Positions 49,181 through 60,659 of a DNA stretch of 64,000 nucleotides are shown piece by piece. Every line of letters starts with the position of its first letter. Within the stretch, counting starts at the first letter, position 1. The stretch covers positions 1 to 64,000 of the forward strand of contig NZ_CAJHBT010000013.1 in assembly GCF_904846675.1 (NCBI RefSeq), given 5' to 3'. The translations under genes and the position numbers were made by a program. The DNA is from Psychrobacter urativorans. Lineage in GTDB: Bacteria; Pseudomonadota; Gammaproteobacteria; Pseudomonadales; Moraxellaceae. The notes beneath the pieces are model-generated. The model ran no database searches and was not told the DNA's origin. It saw only the letters and a list, made by a program, of their open reading frames with translations.

Positions 49181-50377
49181 ATGGCGCTCTCTTTCCTGTC
49201 TCGTATTTCCCAACCGTCTCAGCCAACGACTGGCTCAGATGGTATGCTCTCTTTACCCTCAGCACGTGCTACTTTATTGGCCAGTGTCGGCTGTATGCTA
49301 GTGCTCAGCTTGTTGATGGTGGCCTCTGCCTCTATTCCTTTTGCGCTCAGTCGCGGGATGACGGAGCTGGACTTTTTTTACCGTCAGCTGTTGTATATGG
49401 GTATCGGGTTAGTGGTGGCGGCCATAGCCTATTTTTTAGTACCGCTCAGAACCCTCTACCAAACCACGACCCAGTTTTTCTTATTAGGAATAACGGGACT
49501 TCTGCTGGTAGCAACGCTATTTGGGACATCGATTAACGGCTCAAAACGCTGGTTAGATTTAGGCTTTCTGAACTTTCAGGTGGCTGAGCTGGCAAAGCTT
49601 GCCGTAATTGTATTCGTGGCCGACTTTGTAGTGCGGCGCTCATTTGAGGTGCGTAACGGCTGGGATGGCTTTTTGCGTATCTCTTTGGTGATTGGCCTGT
49701 TGACTATAGTGTTGTTATTACAGCCAGATTTTGGTTCCTTGGTGGTCATTGTAGGTACCGTATTTGCGATATTTTATATTGCTGGGGCACCTTATAAACA
49801 GTTTATAGCGCTAGGAGCGGTAGTGGGTGCGTTAGCGGTCATGGCGATTGTGTTTGTGCAATACCGATTGACTCGGGTGCTATCATTTATAGACCCCTTT
49901 GATGATATTCAAGATACTGATTATCAGCTGGCACGCAGCCTGATTGCTTTTGGCCGTGGGGAATTCACGGGTGTGGGTTACGGTGAAAGTGTGCAAAAGC
50001 TCTCGCATCTGCCTGAGGCGCATACGGATTTTTTGTTAGCCATTACTGGTGAGGAGCTGGGATTCGTTGGCGTGGCTATGGTTCTGCTGCTGGAAACTCT
50101 TATTATCGGTAGCGCGATGCGAATCAGCTACAACGCCTTAAAACGTCGGCAAATGCGTATGAGTTATACCGCCTTTGGTATTGGTATTATCTTTATTGCG
50201 CAGACGGTTATTAATGCAGCGATGAATATGGGCGCGATGCCTACTAAAGGTCTGACCATGCCCTTCTTTAGTTATGGCGGCTCTTCAATGTTGATTAGCT
50301 TGATAATGGTGGCTTTGCTGTTAAAAATTTATAAAGAAAGCCCTGAAATCGAAAAAAGCCAATGTCGTTACTATTAA
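49181..50377 (+). CDS. ftsW: Septal peptidoglycan glycosyltransferase FtsW
   Basis: FtsW is the SEDS-family enzyme that polymerises lipid II at the septum together with FtsI. The 398-residue protein has ten hydrophobic helices and the family stretches GSKRWLDLGFLNFQVAELAKL, QPDFGSLVV, EAHTDFLLAITGEELGF and PFFSYGGSSM. An N-terminal hydrophilic leader of about 25 residues is present. It follows murD but is separated from it by 488 bases, so it may be transcribed separately. murG and murC, which usually come next, are not here: the next gene is the convergent gluQ. Confidence 0.96.
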   Translation: MALSFLSRISQPSQPTTGSDGMLSLPSARATLLASVGCMLVLSLLMVASASIPFALSRGMTELDFFYRQLLYMGIGLVVAAIAYFLVPLRTLYQTTTQFFLLGITGLLLVATLFGTSINGSKRWLDLGFLNFQVAELAKLAVIVFVADFVVRRSFEVRNGWDGFLRISLVIGLLTIVLLLQPDFGSLVVIVGTVFAIFYIAGAPYKQFIALGAVVGALAVMAIVFVQYRLTRVLSFIDPFDDIQDTDYQLARSLIAFGRGEFTGVGYGESVQKLSHLPEAHTDFLLAITGEELGFVGVAMVLLLETLIIGSAMRISYNALKRRQMRMSYTAFGIGIIFIAQTVINAAMNMGAMPTKGLTMPFFSYGGSSMLISLIMVALLLKIYKESPEIEKSQCRYY

Positions 50378-50441
50378 TTAGAGCCAAATTAATCAAGAAC
50401 TTAAGGGCTATTGATTAAACTGCTTCGTAATTATAAATACT

Positions 50442-50470
50442 AAAAAGCGTCGCTACCAGCGGCGCTTTTT
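50442..50470. terminator. Bidirectional terminator between ftsW and gluQ
   Basis: Thirteen-base arms AAAAAGCGTCGCT (50442-50454) and the near complement (50458-50470, one G-T wobble) flank a 3-base loop. Both sides have A/T runs. It separates the convergent ftsW and gluQ. Confidence 0.85.
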
Positions 50471-50495
50471 AGGGTCTAGTGTTTGAGCTTTACGT

Positions 50496-51491
50496 TTAAA
50501 AGTTAGGTGTATTTAAATGCTGTTTGCCCTGTAAAGGACTATTATCCCACTGAAAAATCGCTTGATCAAGCATGCGCGCTGGAGTATCCATATCAACGGC
50601 TGGCTGCCGTAATAGCTGCAATGCGGTCGCCAGTAACTGACTGGGATTACGAGTATCAATCGGCTGTGCAAGGTTTTGTTTAGAGAGTTTTTGACCATCA
50701 GTATTGCATATCAGCGGCAAGTGATACCAACGTTCAATACTGGGTAGATGGGCGGCCTCTATGATACTGATTTGAGCAGTAGTCATCGGTAAAATGTCTA
50801 GACCGCGCATGATATGAGTGACTTGTTGCAGGCCATCGTCAATACTAGCAGCCAAAATATAGTTGATCATTCCATCTTGTCGACGAACGACCATATCGCC
50901 CAAGGCTTGCTGAGGGTTCTGCCATTGCATTCCCTGAATACCATCCATAAAACCAATACTATAATCTGGTAGCTGAATACGTAGTTTATGCTGTTGTCTA
51001 TCAAGGCCTGCGTCTATACAGCAGCGCGGATAGCGTTGTCTATTAGCGAGGGGTTGATTGGCAGATGCACCGTTCATAAATTTATTATTAACAGTAGCAT
51101 GGTTTCTACTGTTGTTTTGCTGCTCCCAATATCGTGCCAGACTTTTACGCGAGCATTGACAGCCATAAGTGAGCGGCAGTAAGGTAGAAGATAGATAATC
51201 GTTGTAGATATCAGTACGCTCAGATTGATAAATGATATCTCCGTCCCAGTGCAGACCAAGCGCTTCTAAATCTATCAGTATTTGCTCGCTAAATTGTTGA
51301 TCGCATCTTTGCCTATCGGTATCTTCAATACGTAATAGCCAAGTGCCGCCCAGCGCTTTAATGTGGCAATAGCTTGCTAGCGCGGTGGTCAATGAGCCTA
51401 GATGCAGCTCACCCGTAGGCGAAGGTGCAAAGCGGCCAATAGGATGTGCTCGCGACAACATTGGGGCAGTAGGATTATGAGAGATTGTCAA
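50496..51491 (-). CDS. gluQ: Glutamyl-Q tRNA(Asp) synthetase
   Basis: GluQ-RS attaches glutamate to the queuosine base of tRNA-Asp, using a truncated GluRS fold without an anticodon-binding domain. The 331-residue protein has the nucleotide-binding [15 protein letters not shown] near 22, the zinc-type [13 protein letters not shown] near 110 and [10 protein letters not shown] as the KMSKS loop. An N-terminal leader of about 18 residues precedes the core. It lies downstream of dksA on the same strand, the classic dksA-gluQ arrangement, separated by a stem-loop near 51670-51703. Confidence 0.94.
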   Translation of the reverse strand: MTISHNPTAPMLSRAHPIGRFAPSPTGELHLGSLTTALASYCHIKALGGTWLLRIEDTDRQRCDQQFSEQILIDLEALGLHWDGDIIYQSERTDIYNDYLSSTLLPLTYGCQCSRKSLARYWEQQNNSRNHATVNNKFMNGASANQPLANRQRYPRCCIDAGLDRQQHKLRIQLPDYSIGFMDGIQGMQWQNPQQALGDMVVRRQDGMINYILAASIDDGLQQVTHIMRGLDILPMTTAQISIIEAAHLPSIERWYHLPLICNTDGQKLSKQNLAQPIDTRNPSQLLATALQLLRQPAVDMDTPARMLDQAIFQWDNSPLQGKQHLNTPNF

Positions 51492-51669
51492 AGTGGGCAG
51501 CTGTCTAAAATGGAAGAATATGGATAGGATAAAGAAGGCAGTTATAAAAAGATATTTATTAAATGCTTGTGTTTTGTTAGCAATCTTTTAATTTGTCATG
51601 AGTTACTGAATTCGTTAGTAGCTACTTAACCTGTATAAAGCGCTTTCATAAAAAGCCATTTTATACAAC

Positions 51670-51703
51670 GCAACGAGCGACCATATTACTGGTCGCTCGT
51701 TGC
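51670..51703. terminator. Stem-loop between dksA and gluQ
   Basis: Perfect 13-base arms (51670-51682 and 51691-51703, GCAACGAGCGACC and complement) flank an 8-base loop. The T-run on the minus strand is modest, so it may be a partial terminator that lowers gluQ expression relative to dksA. Confidence 0.6.
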
Positions 51704-51728
51704 TATACGCACTTTAGTTATATCTAAC

Positions 51729-52166
51729 TTAAGCGCCTTGGTTTTGGCGCTCTTTCATCTCAGATAATGTTTTGCAATCGATACATTGGGTTGCAGTTGG
51801 ACGCGCTTCTAGACGACGCAGACCAATCTCAATGCCGCAAGTTTCACAAAATCCATAATCATCACCTGCAATTTCTGCTATGGATTTATCGATTTTGAGA
51901 ATGAGCTTGCGTTCACGGTCACGCGTACGTAGCGTTAATGCAAACTCTTCTTCTTGGGTGGCACGGTCATTGATATCAGGCATGGCGCTGGACTCATCTT
52001 GGATATAAGTCTTAGTACGGTCCGCTTCGCCAATTAGCTGATGCTTCCAGTCTAATAAAATGGACTTAAAATGCTCTAACTGCGCCTCAGACATATATTC
52101 TTCGTCTTTGGCAGGCTCATAAGGGGTAAACTTAACATCACTTGGATTCGTGGTCAGGGTGCTCAT
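51729..52166 (-). CDS. dksA: RNA polymerase-binding transcription factor DksA
   Basis: DksA binds the RNA polymerase secondary channel and, with ppGpp, controls rRNA and amino-acid promoters. The 145-residue protein has the long coiled-coil hairpin with the tip residues DINDRATQEEE (the two acidic Asp residues needed for activity are present) and the four-cysteine zinc finger CETCGIEIGLRRLEA...CIDC. Length and layout match E. coli DksA (151). It heads the dksA-gluQ pair. Confidence 0.97.
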   Translation of the reverse strand: MSTLTTNPSDVKFTPYEPAKDEEYMSEAQLEHFKSILLDWKHQLIGEADRTKTYIQDESSAMPDINDRATQEEEFALTLRTRDRERKLILKIDKSIAEIAGDDYGFCETCGIEIGLRRLEARPTATQCIDCKTLSEMKERQNQGA

Positions 52167-52622
52167 ATGGGTATCCTACTTTTTCAAATTAATTCAACAA
52201 AAGACATTCTAAAAGACAAGACGTCAAAAAATTTTGCCAAACGTCTGAGTCGTCCTTTTAAGGAATGTCTTACCACTGGGTAACGCAAGTAACACAGCTA
52301 CTCTAATAGTACGTTTATAACACTAATTTTATATTGGTGCTTAGGTTAGTAGTAATGTCTGCACTTATATGGGTATAAGTGTATCGGTACTAATATACGG
52401 GTACTAAAGTTGTTATGTATATTGTTGTGCATATTTTTATTTAAATGGTACTGCTCAAATAATGCTACAAATTACTGAGTGCGAAAACTTAGCGGGTGGT
52501 CAATTTAGCCATCCTAGCTATTATAATTTTGCCTAGCTTCAAACGCTGGGTGCTACTGAAATGTTAGACGATACTGTTTTTATTGCATTGTACTTCTTAT
52601 TGCATGGTAATAAAAATGGTCG
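52167..52622. other. 456-base gap upstream of dksA
   Basis: This gap contains the dksA promoter. I see no gene, RNA or clear terminator for the cpdA-like gene read toward it. Confidence 0.4.
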
Positions 52623-53459
52623 TCAAGTATCCAATCTTTTGACCCAGCTTGCAACCTGTCCATTGTTGGCTAATTGCAACCAGCGATAACCGGGACGCGC
52701 GTTGTTGTCGTAAGTGAATTCGTCCTCATAAGGTTTAAATTGATAGCAAGTAGACGGGGTGCTGTAGACGGTCACGCCGTGGTGGTGACGAACTTGCTCT
52801 TGGTGAGTATGACCACTGATAATAACGCGAAGGTGCGAAAATGCTGCCGTGCGCTGCCAAAAGCTATCAGTGTTGTCAGCGATATGTGCATCTATCCAAT
52901 CAGAATCCATCGGTAGCACGTGATGGTGCAGAGCAATTAGGGCGGGCTTGTTGCAAGCGCTCAGCTGCGTGCACAGCCAGTCAATATCAACAGCGGTAAC
53001 CTCGCCGGCAACCTTACCGGGGACGGCGGAGTCTATCAATAACAGCTGCCAATAATCAGTATCAATCACGTGGCGGCTGAGCAGACGGCTATCCGCGAGC
53101 TGGGGAATTAGCTCACGCTGAAAAAATGGTAACTCACTGTTTGTTTCATCGGTCACATCATGATTGCCAGCGATACAGGCAAAAGGAATGTTTGTTGCTT
53201 GTAAGACTTTAAAAATATGATTATAGATAGCAGGCTTTACTTCATTAACCAAATCACCGGTGACCAATATCAAGTCACAGCGAATATTCTCGCTTAGCGC
53301 TTGCTTTAGAATGGCTTCAAAGCTGTGCTGACAGCTGGGTTTAGACTCTGAACCATCATCAGCATTAACTTTTAGAGTCGATAGATGCAGATCAGTAATC
53401 TGCAATACGTTGAGTTGATCATTTGGCGTACTGATCTTACGGGCAGGGTAACTTATCAT
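52623..53459 (-). CDS. cpdA: Metallophosphoesterase, probable 3',5'-cAMP phosphodiesterase
   Basis: The 278-residue protein has the ordered calcineurin-type motifs of CpdA: QITDLHLS, TGDLVNE, AGNHDVTDE, LHHHVLPMDS and ISGHTHQEQ, which supply the metal ligands. CpdA hydrolyses cAMP and so tunes CRP/Vfr-type control. The start is set at ATG 53459 because AAGGG is at proper distance from it; ATG 53468 sits immediately after that sequence. The cAMP substrate is inferred from overall similarity; other cyclic-nucleotide or phosphoester substrates are possible. Confidence 0.85.
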   Translation of the reverse strand: MISYPARKISTPNDQLNVLQITDLHLSTLKVNADDGSESKPSCQHSFEAILKQALSENIRCDLILVTGDLVNEVKPAIYNHIFKVLQATNIPFACIAGNHDVTDETNSELPFFQRELIPQLADSRLLSRHVIDTDYWQLLLIDSAVPGKVAGEVTAVDIDWLCTQLSACNKPALIALHHHVLPMDSDWIDAHIADNTDSFWQRTAAFSHLRVIISGHTHQEQVRHHHGVTVYSTPSTCYQFKPYEDEFTYDNNARPGYRWLQLANNGQVASWVKRLDT

Positions 53460-53751
53460 AGGGTCCATCCCTTATCAGGCCAAAACAATCGTCACTGTTA
53501 TAAAGCAATAATTACCCTCTATTTTATCACTTATATAACTATTCTATAGTGTGGTCAGTTAAAGATCGAACACAACTATTGAGTATCTTAAATATTTCGA
53601 AATAGCATACACAACTATAGTTCAGGCTGTTTATAACATACCTTTTAGAAAAACTCTAATATTTTGAACGATTAAAGTTGAATAAGGGGTGAAGGAAAAG
53701 AAAGAGTAAAGTGTTAGAGCATCATTTTTTATTAAGTTGATACTAATATGA

Positions 53752-54555
53752 TTAGCGCAGTGCAGGCAGTAATTTTGATACCACTAAGGCGGCGAAAAAT
53801 AAGATTGCTAGCACCAAGACAATAGCCAGTCCGGTTTGAATATCGAGCCAAATACTGCCCCAAACACCTAAAGTCACGCCCAGTTGTGCCACTATCAACG
53901 CGATAATGACCATTTGCTTGGGTGCGAAAGAATAAAGGCGCGCGGTTAATGCCGGTAATACCAACAAGCCGCTGATGAGCAAGCTACCAACCGCTTGTAG
54001 AGCAATGGCACAAAATCCTGCTAGCACGCCCATAAAAAAGAGCCGTTGCCGCGTTGGATTAATCCCTTGAATACGGGCTAGGGCTTCATGGGTTGCGAGC
54101 TTCACTTGTGCCGGCCAAATATAGGTTAGAAAGGCTATACCTACCAACACACTGCCAGCAAGTATCGGCAGATCTGCCCAATCAAGCTCCAGCAAGTTGC
54201 CAAATAAGAATCCTAAAACATTGGCTTGCTGATCGGTTAGCTGAGTTAAGGTCAATAGACCCAAACATAGCAGCGAGACTGCAACCACTGCCAGCACCGC
54301 ATCGACTGGTAGACGCTCATCATCAATCAATACCAAGCCGACCACCACCATGACGCTGACGATAGCGATGCCAATACCCATCGGCAGCTGCCACCAGACG
54401 GCAAGTGCCACTCCCAGTAACGTGCCATGAGCTAAGGCGTCGGCAAAAAATGCCATACGTCGCCACAATACCAAACAGCCAAGAGGGGCTGAAAGCAGCG
54501 CTAAAATACTGCCGGCAATCCAAGCAGGTGCAATGATGGCTAACCAAGCAGTCAT
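53752..54555 (-). CDS. znuB: Zinc ABC transporter permease ZnuB
   Basis: ZnuB is the membrane subunit of the high-affinity zinc importer. The 267-residue protein has seven or eight hydrophobic helices and the family stretches APLGCLVLWRRMAFFADALAHG (shown split: APLGCLVLWRR, then MAFFADALAHG) and LLISGLLVLPALTARL. It lies after znuC on the minus strand, 90 bases downstream, and is the last gene of the zur-znuC-znuB unit. The presence of zur and znuA next to it supports zinc, over manganese, as the substrate. Confidence 0.94.
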   Translation of the reverse strand: MTAWLAIIAPAWIAGSILALLSAPLGCLVLWRRMAFFADALAHGTLLGVALAVWWQLPMGIGIAIVSVMVVVGLVLIDDERLPVDAVLAVVAVSLLCLGLLTLTQLTDQQANVLGFLFGNLLELDWADLPILAGSVLVGIAFLTYIWPAQVKLATHEALARIQGINPTRQRLFFMGVLAGFCAIALQAVGSLLISGLLVLPALTARLYSFAPKQMVIIALIVAQLGVTLGVWGSIWLDIQTGLAIVLVLAILFFAALVVSKLLPALR

Positions 54556-54645
54556 AACCTATGTCCGTAAAAATTTTTATCAAAGAAGAGTAAGTGAAAT
54601 AGTTGAGAGTAATTTATGAGCCGGCAAGTTTATAATCATTCGCTT

Positions 54646-55395
54646 TTATAATAGCTCGCTTGGCGCATGATGTTCACAATCATGCGTCTTGTGGACATAC
54701 GGTTGCTCATAATGATGACCGAACAGCTTTTGAAACTCAGTACTGATAGCAAGCTCGCTAGGCTGGCCTTCGCAGCAAATATGCTTATTAAGACAAATCA
54801 CTCGCCGGCTACCTCTCATCACCCAATGCAAATCATGCGATACCACTAGCATGGCGCAGCGTAGGAATTCTGGCAGCTCATCAATAAATTGATACAACCA
54901 GACTTCCGTATCAGGATCTAATCCTTGCATCGGCTCATCCAATATTAATAAATTTGGCTTATCTAACAGCGCCCGCGCTAATAATACCCGCTGGGTTTCA
55001 CCACCAGATAAATGCAGCATTTGCCGCGATAATAAATGCGTCAGTGATAAGTTGTCAAAGATAAACTGGCGTTGCTCGGGCGTTAAACGACGCTTATCCG
55101 CTTGCGCTAATAAGTCTTGTACCCGCAGCGGTAAGATTGGCGGCACCGCAAAGCGCTGCGGCACATAACCCAACTGCAGCTTTTGATGCACATTAATATG
55201 CCCTTTGCTGGGCGTAATCAAGCCTAAAATTAACTTTACTAAGGTTGATTTACCAGCGCCATTAGGGCCGATAAGACTCACAGTTTCATTGACTGCAATA
55301 TCAATATTAATATGTGATACCAAGCGCTGTTGGCCAATATCATAACCGACATCGCTCAAAGTGAGTAAGGGTGTTCTATGATTAGCAGTAGACAT
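54646..55395 (-). CDS. znuC: Zinc ABC transporter ATP-binding protein ZnuC
   Basis: ZnuC powers zinc import through ZnuB. The protein has the Walker A GPNGAGKSTLVKL, the ABC signature LSGGETQRVLLARALL, Walker B NLLILDEPMQGLD and a switch His in VVSHDLHWVM. A C-terminal His-rich stretch (FGHHYEQPYVHKTHDCEHH) may bind zinc. The start is uncertain: ATG 55395 gives a 249-residue protein of normal length; ATG 55434 would add 13 residues. Neither has a good ribosome site, so coupling with the upstream zur may matter. Confidence 0.94.
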   Translation of the reverse strand: MSTANHRTPLLTLSDVGYDIGQQRLVSHINIDIAVNETVSLIGPNGAGKSTLVKLILGLITPSKGHINVHQKLQLGYVPQRFAVPPILPLRVQDLLAQADKRRLTPEQRQFIFDNLSLTHLLSRQMLHLSGGETQRVLLARALLDKPNLLILDEPMQGLDPDTEVWLYQFIDELPEFLRCAMLVVSHDLHWVMRGSRRVICLNKHICCEGQPSELAISTEFQKLFGHHYEQPYVHKTHDCEHHAPSELL

Positions 55396-55508
55396 AGGCG
55401 GTTGCTTATATGACGATACAGAATAGGTCATGAAATGGCGGCTAATAGTGTAGATGATAAAAAAACCGTATGAGTGGTTTCTATATAAATTATTTTTATG
55501 GGGATGCT

Positions 55509-56057
55509 TTATTGGCAATCTTGGCAGCGACCGCTCAGCTCAATGACACTACGAGCGACAACAAAGCCAACATCTTGCTCAGCGAAGCTCATGATTTCTT
55601 GCACGGGCACACTGCTACATTCTTGTACGCGCTGACAATGCTCACAGATTAAAAAGGCCGCAGTATGCTGCTCGCGTGGATGACAACAAGGCACATAGGA
55701 ATTGATAGAAGTTAGCTGATGAATTAAATTCTCGCTCAATAAAAACTCTAAGCTACGATAAACAGTCGGCGGCGCTACATTCTTCGGCGCGTTTTTTTTT
55801 GCCGGCTTGGTATTATTTAATTTTGCGTCAGCTACTTCTGCATTCTTTGGTTCTGCCAAACGTATTTGCTGTAATTGGGTGATGAGATCATAAGCGCCAA
55901 CCGGTTTATCAGCTTGCAATATCAGGCTGTATATCTGTTGACGTAGTGGGGTAAAGCGTACGCCGCGAGCTTGGCATTGCTCTTTTGCTGCTGCTAGCCG
56001 CGCAGTAATATCATGAGCAGTAAAATGCTGTACATCGTGTAAAAGATTATTGTGCAT
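55509..56057 (-). CDS. zur: Zinc uptake regulator Zur (Fur family)
   Basis: Zur is a zinc-dependent repressor of znuABC. The protein, about 182 residues from ATG 56057, has the winged-helix DNA-binding part (RGVRFTPLRQQIYSLILQ ... PTVYRSLEFLLSENLIHQL) and the structural zinc cysteines CEHCQRVQE and CQDCQ. A 25-residue hydrophilic insertion rich in Asn, Lys and Ala lies before PPTVYRS. A longer open frame reaches 56207 but would read through the Zur operator and lacks support. It is transcribed with znuC-znuB and divergent from znuA. Confidence 0.94.
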   Translation of the reverse strand: MHNNLLHDVQHFTAHDITARLAAAKEQCQARGVRFTPLRQQIYSLILQADKPVGAYDLITQLQQIRLAEPKNAEVADAKLNNTKPAKKNAPKNVAPPTVYRSLEFLLSENLIHQLTSINSYVPCCHPREQHTAAFLICEHCQRVQECSSVPVQEIMSFAEQDVGFVVARSVIELSGRCQDCQ

Positions 56058-56138
56058 GTGACAACAGACGGATGATTCACAGATAGATGAAGTAATAGAC
56101 ACCGTGTAAACTCCCAAAAATAAGTTAGCGCTTTTAAT

Positions 56139-56153
56139 TGTTATAGTATAACA
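56139..56153. promoter_or_regulatory. Zur operator in the zur/znuA divergent promoter
   Basis: TGTTATAGTATAACA is a perfect 15-base palindrome (7+1+7). It matches the core of the known gammaproteobacterial Zur box (TGTTATAnTATAACA). It lies 82 bases before the zur ATG and 93 bases before the znuA ATG, so one operator can repress both transcripts. Confidence 0.88.
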
Positions 56154-56245
56154 TAATGCATATAGCGACATAAAATTATAATTATAAAATTGCGTCAGTC
56201 TATCCAAAATATACCATCAATATACCTTAATAGGATAATCACCGC

Positions 56246-57199
56246 ATGCACGCCAATTATCAACGCTGCGCGACCGCTAATATTAAAAAAGTACATACAC
56301 AAATTTTTATTAAAACACTAAGGCTATTACGCCAGCCGAAGCGCTGGATAGTAGTATCGTTCGTGTCATTAATTTCAGTGTTATTAAGCTCAGTTATGAT
56401 GATGACGAGCGCGCAAGCGGCGACAGTTAGCGTCAGTAACTATCCGCTATTTTTATTAAGTCAGGCAGTAACTGAAGGTGCGCCATCTGCCAAGCAACTA
56501 TTACAGCCTGGTGAAGTAGGGCATCATGGAAGTATTAGTCCTGGCGACATCAAAGCCATTCAAGACAGCAAGTTTGTGGTGTGGTTTGGTGCGTCATTAG
56601 AAAATAATTTAGCATCGAGTTTAGAGACTGCACCCAATGCGATTTCATTATTTGGGTTCAATGCTTTTAATCGGCATCCCCTACGTGATGTTAAAGGTCA
56701 GCCGATTGCTGGCACGCTGGACCCACATATTTGGCTGGATCCTGAAAATGCCAAAGCCATTACTCGTGCACTTGCCGTCATTCATAGCCATGCCAATCCG
56801 CAGTATAAAAAGCTCTATCATACTAATGCGCAAAAATTCGCTCAACGCATGGATAGCACCGTTGCTAAAATGCAGCAACAAGGCAAACAAAAGACGTATC
56901 CGTATTGGGCGTATCACGATGCCTATCAATACATGGAGCCTGCTTTGCACTTAAAGCTTATTGGTAGTCTTAGTACCGACCATCATCTAGCACCAAAAGC
57001 CAGCCAGTTACGCTGGCTCAATGAGCAGCGTCCGGCAAAAAAAATGTGCCTGGTGACTCAAAGTGATCCCGCTAAAGGCTTACTTGCTAAGTTGCAACCG
57101 GTAACCAGCACAGTACAAGCTGAAGATATGAGCGCCAGTAAAGAATTCGTCAGTGGCTGGAGCAGTATGGCGCAGCATATACGCCACTGTATATCCTAA
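56246..57199 (+). CDS. znuA: Zinc ABC transporter substrate-binding protein ZnuA
   Basis: ZnuA binds zinc in the periplasm and hands it to ZnuBC. The 317-residue precursor has a long n-region (about 34 residues), a hydrophobic core and a cleavage site near SAQAA. The metal-binding histidines are visible in GEVGHHGSISPGD, TLDPHIWLDPEN and STDHHLAPKASQ. The His-rich loop of E. coli ZnuA is nearly absent here. AGGA lies ten bases before the ATG. Expression should be controlled by the palindrome at 56139-56153. Confidence 0.94.
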   Translation: MHANYQRCATANIKKVHTQIFIKTLRLLRQPKRWIVVSFVSLISVLLSSVMMMTSAQAATVSVSNYPLFLLSQAVTEGAPSAKQLLQPGEVGHHGSISPGDIKAIQDSKFVVWFGASLENNLASSLETAPNAISLFGFNAFNRHPLRDVKGQPIAGTLDPHIWLDPENAKAITRALAVIHSHANPQYKKLYHTNAQKFAQRMDSTVAKMQQQGKQKTYPYWAYHDAYQYMEPALHLKLIGSLSTDHHLAPKASQLRWLNEQRPAKKMCLVTQSDPAKGLLAKLQPVTSTVQAEDMSASKEFVSGWSSMAQHIRHCIS

Positions 57200-57623
57200 A
57201 AACTCAGAGCATCATAAATAATGTTATTATAAGTAAGCTCATTATATGTGACAGTGTTAGTTTTAATGGGTACGGATAAACCGCTCCGATATTCGATTAT
57301 TAGTGTTAAAATAGTTTGTGTTTCATACGCAGATAATTTGTGTTTCATACGCAGATAATTTGTGTTTCATACGCAGATAAATAGGCGGCAATATTCAAGT
57401 TAAACACTTGATAAGCGCCATGTTTTACTTGCTTAACAGGTGCATGCTCCCTATAATGAGTGGCGCTTTATTTTGATCACAATCTGGATTTTATCGAGGA
57501 TTTAAGATTATAAAAGCTAGGCTTTATAAAAGTTCTCCTGCATATAGTGAACCATTCACGGATAAGTCAGCTTGCGTTCAACGAATAGTAAGCAGTTGTT
57601 GTCCCAATGCTATAGGATAGCTA
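57200..57623. other. 424-base gap between znuA and atpI
   Basis: Apart from three tandem 22-base repeats (57315-57380) no gene or RNA was recognised. The second half probably holds the promoter of the ATP synthase operon. Confidence 0.5.
57315..57380. repeat. Three perfect tandem 22-base repeats
   Basis: The unit begins TTTGTGTTTCATACGCAGAT and ends with AA; copies are at 57315-57336, 57337-57358 and 57359-57380, without a mismatch and without spacers. They lie 244 bases before the atpI start and 116 bases after znuA. No open frame uses them. Confidence 0.97.
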
Positions 57624-58022
57624 ATGACCAAGCCTGCCAAGCGCACGCAAAAAGATCAGATTGGCGTTTATTTGAAGCGGCAAGCATGGATACTGTTTAT
57701 TCTGATTGTTATCGCCTCGATATTAGATGTCGCTTGGCTACATAGTGGGCTTATTGTGGCTAAAAGCAGCGCAATCGGTGCGCTATTAAGCTTTGCTACA
57801 CAAGCGGTCTTTGCTGGTTTTATCTTTTGGCATACTGGATATCGCGCGCGCGGACGTATTGTCAGCCAGCTATATCGAGGTCAGATAATCAAATGGCTAC
57901 TGACCGTGTTTGGTTTCGCACTAATTTTTATTATCATAAAACCTCTATCCGCGCCTGCGCTGTTCATCGGTTTTATAGTAATGCAGATTAGTCACAGTTG
58001 GATGTTATGGCACATACGCTAA
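57624..58022 (+). CDS. atpI: ATP synthase subunit I
   Basis: AtpI is a small membrane protein thought to help assemble the c-ring of ATP synthase. The 132-residue protein has four hydrophobic segments (about 27-46, 52-75, 91-110 and 112-130), the usual layout. Sequence conservation is weak in this family, and the call depends partly on position before atpB. An unusually large 907-base gap separates it from atpB. Confidence 0.78.
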   Translation: MTKPAKRTQKDQIGVYLKRQAWILFILIVIASILDVAWLHSGLIVAKSSAIGALLSFATQAVFAGFIFWHTGYRARGRIVSQLYRGQIIKWLLTVFGFALIFIIIKPLSAPALFIGFIVMQISHSWMLWHIR

Positions 58023-59796
<1,774 letters not shown>

Positions 59797-59811
59797 TTAG
59801 ACATTCAATAG

Positions 59812-60096
<285 letters not shown>

Positions 60097-60175
60097 TCTG
60101 AAATTTCAGTTGTAAATGTTTGACTGTCAAACATGGTCAATGAAACTGACTTTTCATTAACAAAGAGGTGATCAC

Positions 60176-60646
60176 GTGAATATCAATTCTACCCTCATCG
60201 GTCAAGCCATTGCTTTTGCAATATTTGTGATGTTCTGCATGAAATTCGTGTGGCCACCACTTATCGGCGCAATTAATGACCGTCAGCGTAAAATCGCTGA
60301 CGGTCTAAATGCGGCGGAAAAAGCAAAAGCAGATTTGGCCTCCGCGGAGCAAGATGTACAGCAGGAGCTTGACCTCGCTAAGACCAAAGCTGCTGCATTA
60401 ATTGAGCAAGCGAATAAAAGTGCCAACCAGCTCGTTGAAGATGCTAAATCGCAAGCCCAAGTGGAAGGCGAACGTATCCGTCAACAAGCACAAGCGTCTA
60501 TCGATCAAGAGATCAATCAAGCACGGGAATCATTACGTGCCCAAGTCGCAGAGCTTGCGGTACTTGGTGCTGAGAAGATTTTGCAAGAGAAAATCGATAT
60601 GCAAAAACATGCCAGCATGTTAGACCAACTGGCGGCGAAGCTGTAA
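60176..60646 (+). CDS. atpF: ATP synthase Fo subunit b
   Basis: Subunit b is the peripheral stalk. The 156-residue protein has one N-terminal membrane helix (about 5-27) and a long helical Ala/Gln/Glu/Lys-rich domain ([19 protein letters not shown]-type sequence). It begins with GTG, preceded by GAGGTGATCAC. Length equals that of E. coli AtpF. It is followed after 13 bases by atpH. Confidence 0.95.
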   Translation: MNINSTLIGQAIAFAIFVMFCMKFVWPPLIGAINDRQRKIADGLNAAEKAKADLASAEQDVQQELDLAKTKAAALIEQANKSANQLVEDAKSQAQVEGERIRQQAQASIDQEINQARESLRAQVAELAVLGAEKILQEKIDMQKHASMLDQLAAKL

Positions 60647-60659
60647 TAGTGAGGATATA

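Noticed and set aside
56058-56207. Longer Zur protein starting at 56207
   Set aside because: It would translate through the Zur operator and promoter region and adds residues unlike any Fur-family N-terminus.
57315-57380. Possible CRISPR array
   Set aside because: The three 22-base units are directly adjacent with no spacers, and no cas genes are in the window.
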